A DNA stretch of 64,000 nucleotides from Spiractinospora alimapuensis. Lineage in GTDB: Bacteria > Actinomycetota > Actinomycetes > Streptosporangiales > Streptosporangiaceae. Position 1 is the first letter of the stretch; each line of letters begins with the position of its first letter. Shown here one piece after another: positions 60,145-64,000 of the stretch. The notes under the pieces were generated by a model. That model saw nothing but the letters and a program-made list of their open reading frames with translations. It was not told the DNA's origin and searched no databases. The stretch covers positions 1,488,001 through 1,552,000 of the forward strand of contig NZ_CP072467.1 in assembly GCF_018437505.1 (NCBI RefSeq), given 5' to 3'. The translations under genes and the position numbers were made by a program.

Positions 60145-60463
60145 TGGTCTCCTCCTGGGGGTGGGAGCCGCCGGTGGGCGGCCCGTGCACCGCGCACGAG
60201 ATCCCCTCGCCATGGAGCGGATCCGTCGTCACGGCACGTCTTTTCCGGGAACACGGCTCTCGGTCACACAGCTCTCGCGTTCCTCCCGCGGTGAAGCCTG
60301 CGACCGCCACAGAGATGGTGTGGATTACGGAGGGGTGTGTGCAACGCAATGCTCGAAGAGTTGGGATTCCTCGAAGGTTTCGCCACGTTCCGTGGAACGG
60401 GCGAGACGCAGCGTGCCGAAAGCCGCGCCGTGAGTCCTGACGGCGTGCGCCTAGGCTGCGGTT
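60145..60463. other. Divergent spacer with palindrome
   Basis: 319 bases between the SLC13 and TAXI genes without a supported gene. CGTTCC-GT-GGAACG (60386-60399) is a 6-2-6 inverted repeat 65 bases before the TAXI start and could be a regulator site. TAGGCT at 60452-60457 is a possible -10 box for a leaderless TAXI transcript. Confidence 0.4.
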
Positions 60464-61405
60464 ATGCAGTGGACACCGGGGCGGAGGACCGCCCTGCTCA
60501 CCCTGGCGGGGGCGGCGACCGCCGCGATCACGGGCTGCGCGCGGGCCCCGGAGGGAGCGGTCGATCGGCTCGTCGTGGCGACGGGACCCCCCGGCGCGGT
60601 CTACCGGGAGATCGGTAGCGAACTCGCGGCGCTACTCGACGAGCACCTCGACGAGATCGAGGTGGTCACCATGGAGACCCGTGCCTCACACGACAACCTC
60701 TTCCTCCTCGCGGACGGTGAGGCTCACCTCGGACTGGCCAACCTCGACTCCATCCTGTCGGCGGGAGTCGCCGACGGCGACGACGTGTTCGCCGTCGGAC
60801 GCCTCTACGACAGCTTCGTCCACCTCGTCGTGCCCGGGGACTCCCCCGTCCGGTCGCTGACGGACCTCGACGGCCGACGGGTTTCGGTGGGGGCGGTGAA
60901 CTCGGGGACCGAGTTCACCGCCGCGCAGCTCATCGGGGAGATCGGTTTGGACGTCGAGGAGCGTCGGTTGGACCAGGCGGCCTCGGCCGCGGCCCTCACC
61001 TCAGGGGACATCGACGCGATGTTCTCCCTCACGGGTCTGCCGACGCCCGCCGTGGCCACCGCGGCGGAGGAAGGGCGGATCCGGCTGATCGACCTCTCCG
61101 CGGCGGCCGACGCCTTGGCCGACGTCTCCCCGGAGGCCTACTTTCCGGCGAGCATCCCCGCGACCACCTACGACGGTGTGCCCGCCTGTCCCACCGTGTC
61201 GGTACCCAATCTGCTGCTGTGCGGCGCCGCCCTGCCCGACTCGCTCGTGCGAGTCGTGACCGGCACCCTGTACGCGGGTGTGGACCGCCTGTCCGCCCAG
61301 CGGCCCGAGGCGGCGCAGATCAACGTCCGAACCGGGATCTCCACCGGGATCGTGCCGCTGCACCCGGGGGCGTCGCAGTGGTACCGGGACCAGAAGCCCG
61401 CGTGA
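60464..61405 (+). CDS. TAXI-family substrate-binding lipoprotein, orphan
   Basis: 313-residue binding protein of the TAXI (TRAP-associated extracytoplasmic immunogenic) family. Twin-arginine-like signal RRTALLTLAGAATAAITGC with lipobox Cys near residue 25. Core features: VVATGPPGAVYREIGSELAALL (in part) near residue 37, SHDNLFLLADGEAHLGLANLDS near 75 (in part), LDGRRVSVGAVNSGTEFTA near 134. No fused TRAP permease (DctQM type) is adjacent, so it may serve a distant transporter or act as the sensor part for the two-component system 9 bases downstream (convergent). ATG 60464 has no ribosome site. Confidence 0.85.
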   Translation: MQWTPGRRTALLTLAGAATAAITGCARAPEGAVDRLVVATGPPGAVYREIGSELAALLDEHLDEIEVVTMETRASHDNLFLLADGEAHLGLANLDSILSAGVADGDDVFAVGRLYDSFVHLVVPGDSPVRSLTDLDGRRVSVGAVNSGTEFTAAQLIGEIGLDVEERRLDQAASAAALTSGDIDAMFSLTGLPTPAVATAAEEGRIRLIDLSAAADALADVSPEAYFPASIPATTYDGVPACPTVSVPNLLLCGAALPDSLVRVVTGTLYAGVDRLSAQRPEAAQINVRTGISTGIVPLHPGASQWYRDQKPA

Positions 61406-61414
61406 GCGAACGCC

Positions 61415-62788
61415 CTACGTGGCGAGGGGGAGTTCGATGGAGACCCCGAACCCCGGCCGCCCGTCGTCCGCCAAACCCTCCCCCAGGGTGATCTGGCCGT
61501 TGGCTCCGCGAACCAGGTCCGCGGCGATCGCGAGGCCCATTCCGCTCCCCTCCGTGTTTTGGTGGTGGGCGGAACGCCAGAAGCGCTCCAGTGCGGCCTG
61601 CCGGTGTTCCGGCGCCAGTCCGGTGCCGTTGTCCAGCACCCGAATGTGGACGGGGTCGCCGACCTCGACCCGGACCTCCACCCGGTCGCCTCCGGACAGT
61701 CGGAGGGCGTTGCTGACCAGCTCGTCGAGGATGCTGCCCAGTCCTCCGGCGGGGGCGACGACGGAGACCCCGGTGGGAACGGTCGTGGACACGTCGACGC
61801 CGCGGGCCTCGCCCAGGGCGCGCCACCGGTCGGCCCTGGTCGCCACCACTTCGGCGACCTCGACCGTCTCGGTCCCGGTGAGGCTCTCCAGCCGCGTGGC
61901 GGCGAGCAACGAGTTCAGCATGCGGTGCATCGCCGTCGCCTCCTCGACCGCCACGGCGTGGGCGTCGCGCGACTCCCGTGTCGACAGGTAGGGGGCGAGG
62001 TTCTCCACCGCGAGGCGCAGGCTGGCCAGTGGGTTGCGTAGCTGGTGGGACGCCTCGGAGACGAACGCTCGTTGCCGTTCCAGGGCGGTGCGCACCACGT
62101 CCACCATCGTGTTGAAGGAGTTGGTGAGGCGCCGCAGTTCCGGCGGTCCCCGCTCCGCGTCCACCCGGACGTCCAGGTCCCCCGAGGCGACCGCCTCCGT
62201 GGCGGCGTCCAGGCCGCGGATGGGGTGGAGCACCCAACGCGACAGAGGGAGTCCGGCGAAGACCAGGAGCGCCAGCGGGATGAGGCTGGCCAGCGCCAGC
62301 CACCCCCAGGCCCTGAGCACGTCGCGGCCCAGGTCCTGTGTCGGTGCGATGAGGACGACCGCACCGACGACCTCACTGTCGCGCCCGATGGGGTCGGCGA
62401 TGACCAGGGGAGCGTCCGACCACGGCCAGACCGTGGACGGCGGGGCGGGTCGCTCCCCCGCCAGGGCCGTGGTCACGTCGGTCGCGAGCAGGGCGCCGTC
62501 GACGTCGCCCCGACCGGAGCCGGCGACGACGTCACCGTCCGGCGCGACCACGACCGCGGGGATGTCGTACAAGTCCTCGTAGCGGCCCATCTCCTGGTCG
62601 AGCGCGTCCTGGCGGTCGGTCTCCAGCGCCGTTCGGGCCAGTGAGGCGAACCGGCCGGCGTCGCCGAGCCGGTCGACGTACATCTCCTGGGTCCGTTGCT
62701 GGGCCACCATCGCTCCCATCGGGACGAAGACCGCTGCGACCAGTACGAACGCGACCGGGATGAGGATGCCGAGGAGCCGACGCAGCAT
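61415..62788 (-). CDS. Sensor histidine kinase (HAMP, HisKA)
   Basis: 457-residue membrane kinase. Helix 1 at 7-28, a 130-residue outside sensory domain (residues 30-160), helix 2 at 165-185, a HAMP linker (RWVLHPIRGLDAATEAVASG), HisKA with phospho-His in FVSEASHQLRNPLASLRLAV near residue 245, and HATPase (DELVSNALRLSGGD; GSGMGLAIAADLV). The gene lies three bases behind its response regulator gene. The TAXI lipoprotein gene ends 9 bases away on the other strand; together they could form a TctDE-like carboxylate-sensing system, though that is inference. Confidence 0.88.
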   Translation of the reverse strand: MLRRLLGILIPVAFVLVAAVFVPMGAMVAQQRTQEMYVDRLGDAGRFASLARTALETDRQDALDQEMGRYEDLYDIPAVVVAPDGDVVAGSGRGDVDGALLATDVTTALAGERPAPPSTVWPWSDAPLVIADPIGRDSEVVGAVVLIAPTQDLGRDVLRAWGWLALASLIPLALLVFAGLPLSRWVLHPIRGLDAATEAVASGDLDVRVDAERGPPELRRLTNSFNTMVDVVRTALERQRAFVSEASHQLRNPLASLRLAVENLAPYLSTRESRDAHAVAVEEATAMHRMLNSLLAATRLESLTGTETVEVAEVVATRADRWRALGEARGVDVSTTVPTGVSVVAPAGGLGSILDELVSNALRLSGGDRVEVRVEVGDPVHIRVLDNGTGLAPEHRQAALERFWRSAHHQNTEGSGMGLAIAADLVRGANGQITLGEGLADDGRPGFGVSIELPLAT

Positions 62789-62791
62789 GGT

Positions 62792-63460
62792 CTACCCCCG
62801 GTCGAGGACGTAGCCGACACCGCGGACCGTTCGAAAGCGCACCGCGTCGCCGAGTTTGGCCCGCAGCGAGGCCACGTGTGTGTCCAGGGTGCGTGAGGAC
62901 GCCTCCCAGGCCGCGCCCCACACCTGGTCCAGGATGTGGTCGCGGCCGACCACGGCCGGGGCGCGCTGCACGAGAAGTGCGAGCAGGTCGAACTCCTTGC
63001 GGGTGAGTTGGGTGGGCAGGCCGTTGACCCGCGCCTCGCGCGTCGTCGGGTCCAAGGTCAGCGCGCCGAGCCGTACCGAGGGTTCCGCGTCCGGCGTCTC
63101 CGCCCGGGCCGCTCGCGTCCGACGCAACACCGCGTCGATCCGGGCCAGCAGCTCCGCCACCCCGAACGGTTTCACCACGTAGTCGTCGGCGCCGGCGCGC
63201 AACCCCCGGACCCGCTCGCGTTCCTCCCCGCGCGCGGTCACCGCGATGATCGCGGTCTGTGGTCGCTCCCGGAGTCTGCGCAGCAGGTCGATCCCGTCGG
63301 CGTCCGGCAACCCGAGGTCGAGCAGCACCACGTCGGCCGGAGGGGCGTTCAGGGCACGCTCGGCCGTTGCGGCCCGCTGCACGTCGAACGACGCCGCCGT
63401 CAGAGCGGTGACCAGGCCCCGCGCCACCCGGTCGTCGTCCTCCACCACGAGAATGCGCAT
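62792..63460 (-). CDS. OmpR-type response regulator
   Basis: 222-residue regulator. Receiver domain with acidic pocket ILVVEDDDRVA, phospho-Asp in VVLLDLGLPDADG near residue 51 and Lys in VVKPFGVAEL near 101; OmpR winged helix at the end (LTRKEFDLLALLVQRAPAVV, SSRTLDTHVASLRAKLG). ATG 63460 is the standard family start; no ribosome site is present, and TACCAT ends eight bases before it on the minus strand, so it might be leaderless. Stop and kinase start are three bases apart. Confidence 0.9.
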   Translation of the reverse strand: MRILVVEDDDRVARGLVTALTAASFDVQRAATAERALNAPPADVVLLDLGLPDADGIDLLRRLRERPQTAIIAVTARGEERERVRGLRAGADDYVVKPFGVAELLARIDAVLRRTRAARAETPDAEPSVRLGALTLDPTTREARVNGLPTQLTRKEFDLLALLVQRAPAVVGRDHILDQVWGAAWEASSRTLDTHVASLRAKLGDAVRFRTVRGVGYVLDRG

Positions 63461-63590
63461 GTCATGCAATGGTAGGCGCCGCGCGTGCCGCACCGATGAC
63501 GCGTGGACGATGGGCCGGCCGACCAGGATTCCTGGAGCGCCGGGCGGGAATCGGCACAAGTGAGCCCCAATCGTGAGAGGCCGAGGTGCG

Positions 63591-64000
63591 ATGCGACGTC
63601 ATCCCATGGATCTTCCGGCGTACGAGGCACGTGCTCGCCACGGGCCGTGCTTCGTCTGCTCCTTCGTGGCCGGTGACCCGGAGTACCGGCATGAGACCGT
63701 CCACGAGGACGAGTCGCACGTCGCCTTCCTCGATCGCTGGCCGACGGTTCCGGGGAAAGTCCTGGTCGCCCCCAAGGCACACGTCGAGCACGTCGTCCGC
63801 GACCTCGAGGAGTCGGCGTACCTGGAGTTGATGTCGTTCGTCCGGACGGTGGCTCTGGCCGTCGAACGGGTGATGGGCCCCGAACGCACCTACCTGCTCT
63901 CCCTCGGGAGTCAACAGGGCAACGCGCACCTGCATTGGCACGTCGCCGGTCTTCCGCCCGGTGTGCCCTACGCGGAGCAACAGTTCCACGCGCTCATGAG
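63591..64000 (+). CDS. HIT family protein, cut by the right edge
   Basis: 136 visible codons of a histidine-triad nucleotide-binding hydrolase. N-terminal CFVCSFVAGDPEY is like the Cys-rich start of HIT hydrolases, followed by FLDRWPTVPGKVLVAPKAHV, and the diagnostic triad GNAHLHWHVAGLPPG (His-x-His-x-His) near residue 108-122. Acts on nucleotide phosphoramidates or dinucleotides. ATG 63591 follows GAGG; ATG 63606 has no ribosome site. The end is outside the window; divergent from the OmpR-type regulator gene. Confidence 0.87.
   Translation, partial: MRRHPMDLPAYEARARHGPCFVCSFVAGDPEYRHETVHEDESHVAFLDRWPTVPGKVLVAPKAHVEHVVRDLEESAYLELMSFVRTVALAVERVMGPERTYLLSLGSQQGNAHLHWHVAGLPPGVPYAEQQFHALM

Noticed and set aside
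1-64000. tRNA, rRNA, CRISPR arrays, insertion sequences, attachment sites
   Set aside because: None seen: no transposase-like or integrase-like protein, no regularly spaced repeats, and no recognisable tRNA arms or rRNA segments by eye.

Overview
The window is high-GC DNA (by eye around 70 %) with many GTG and a few TTG starts, strong GGAGG-type ribosome sites, several leaderless-looking promoters, and families typical of Actinomycetia: a DUF574-type methyltransferase, DUF6153 and DUF305 proteins, an Acg-type nitroreductase, a CGNR regulator and an MMPL exporter. A filamentous actinomycete, perhaps of the Nocardiopsis group, fits, but the genus is inference. I see no rRNA, tRNA, CRISPR array, insertion sequence or prophage. 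About 54 protein genes are called; two are cut by the window edges and one is frameshifted.

Layout. 1-4.2 kb: two efflux pumps of the major facilitator superfamily, each divergent from its likely regulator (LysR, CGNR). 4.3-5.5 kb: DUF6153 and the lipoprotein DUF305. 5.7-10.7 kb: methyltransferase, Acg-type flavoprotein, MMPL transporter and a tiny DivIVA-like protein. 11.1-16.0 kb: a probable sugar-acid operon (NIPSNAP, NAD/SAF oxidoreductase, KdgT permease, HpcH/HpaI aldolase, FadR-type GntR). 16.0-23.4 kb: a minus-strand locus with an ABC importer, an inositol-monophosphatase-family enzyme, a secreted glycerophosphodiesterase with a lamin-tail domain and a UTRA-type GntR; together they suggest scavenging of a phosphorylated polyol or sugar, possibly inositol phosphate. 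24.0-27.9 kb: a carnitine module (BCCT carrier, a regulator joining XRE and TetR domains, carnitine 3-dehydrogenase). 28.2-31.0 kb: an M20 amidohydrolase with two membrane proteins of the DUF5058 type. 31.4-34.6 kb: hydrolase, TetR and DHA2 exporter around a duplicated palindromic operator. 34.6-41.0 kb: SGNH hydrolase, pyruvyl transferase and a giant glycosyl/CDP-glycerol transferase (surface polymer), ending in a LysR gene. 42.1-45.6 kb: a NarL-type kinase and regulator flanking a membrane-anchored serine hydrolase.

45.9-49.6 kb: a double Lrp/AsnC regulator divergent from an amidohydrolase and a sodium-solute symporter. 49.7-58.3 kb: a tightly coupled nine-gene minus-strand operon (GntR, ThDP enzyme, enolase-superfamily enzyme, SDR, RidA, TRAP binding protein, small TRAP subunit, creatininase-family amidohydrolase, large TRAP subunit). 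It starts at a near-consensus leaderless promoter, and its ThDP gene carries a one-base frameshift. 58.6-63.5 kb: an SLC13 carboxylate carrier, an orphan TAXI binding lipoprotein and an OmpR-type two-component system. A partial HIT-family gene closes the window.

The dominant theme is accessory nutrient acquisition: at least six transporter-enzyme-regulator modules for organic acids, carnitine, amides or phosphorylated compounds, most with their own regulator and separated by strong hairpin terminators.
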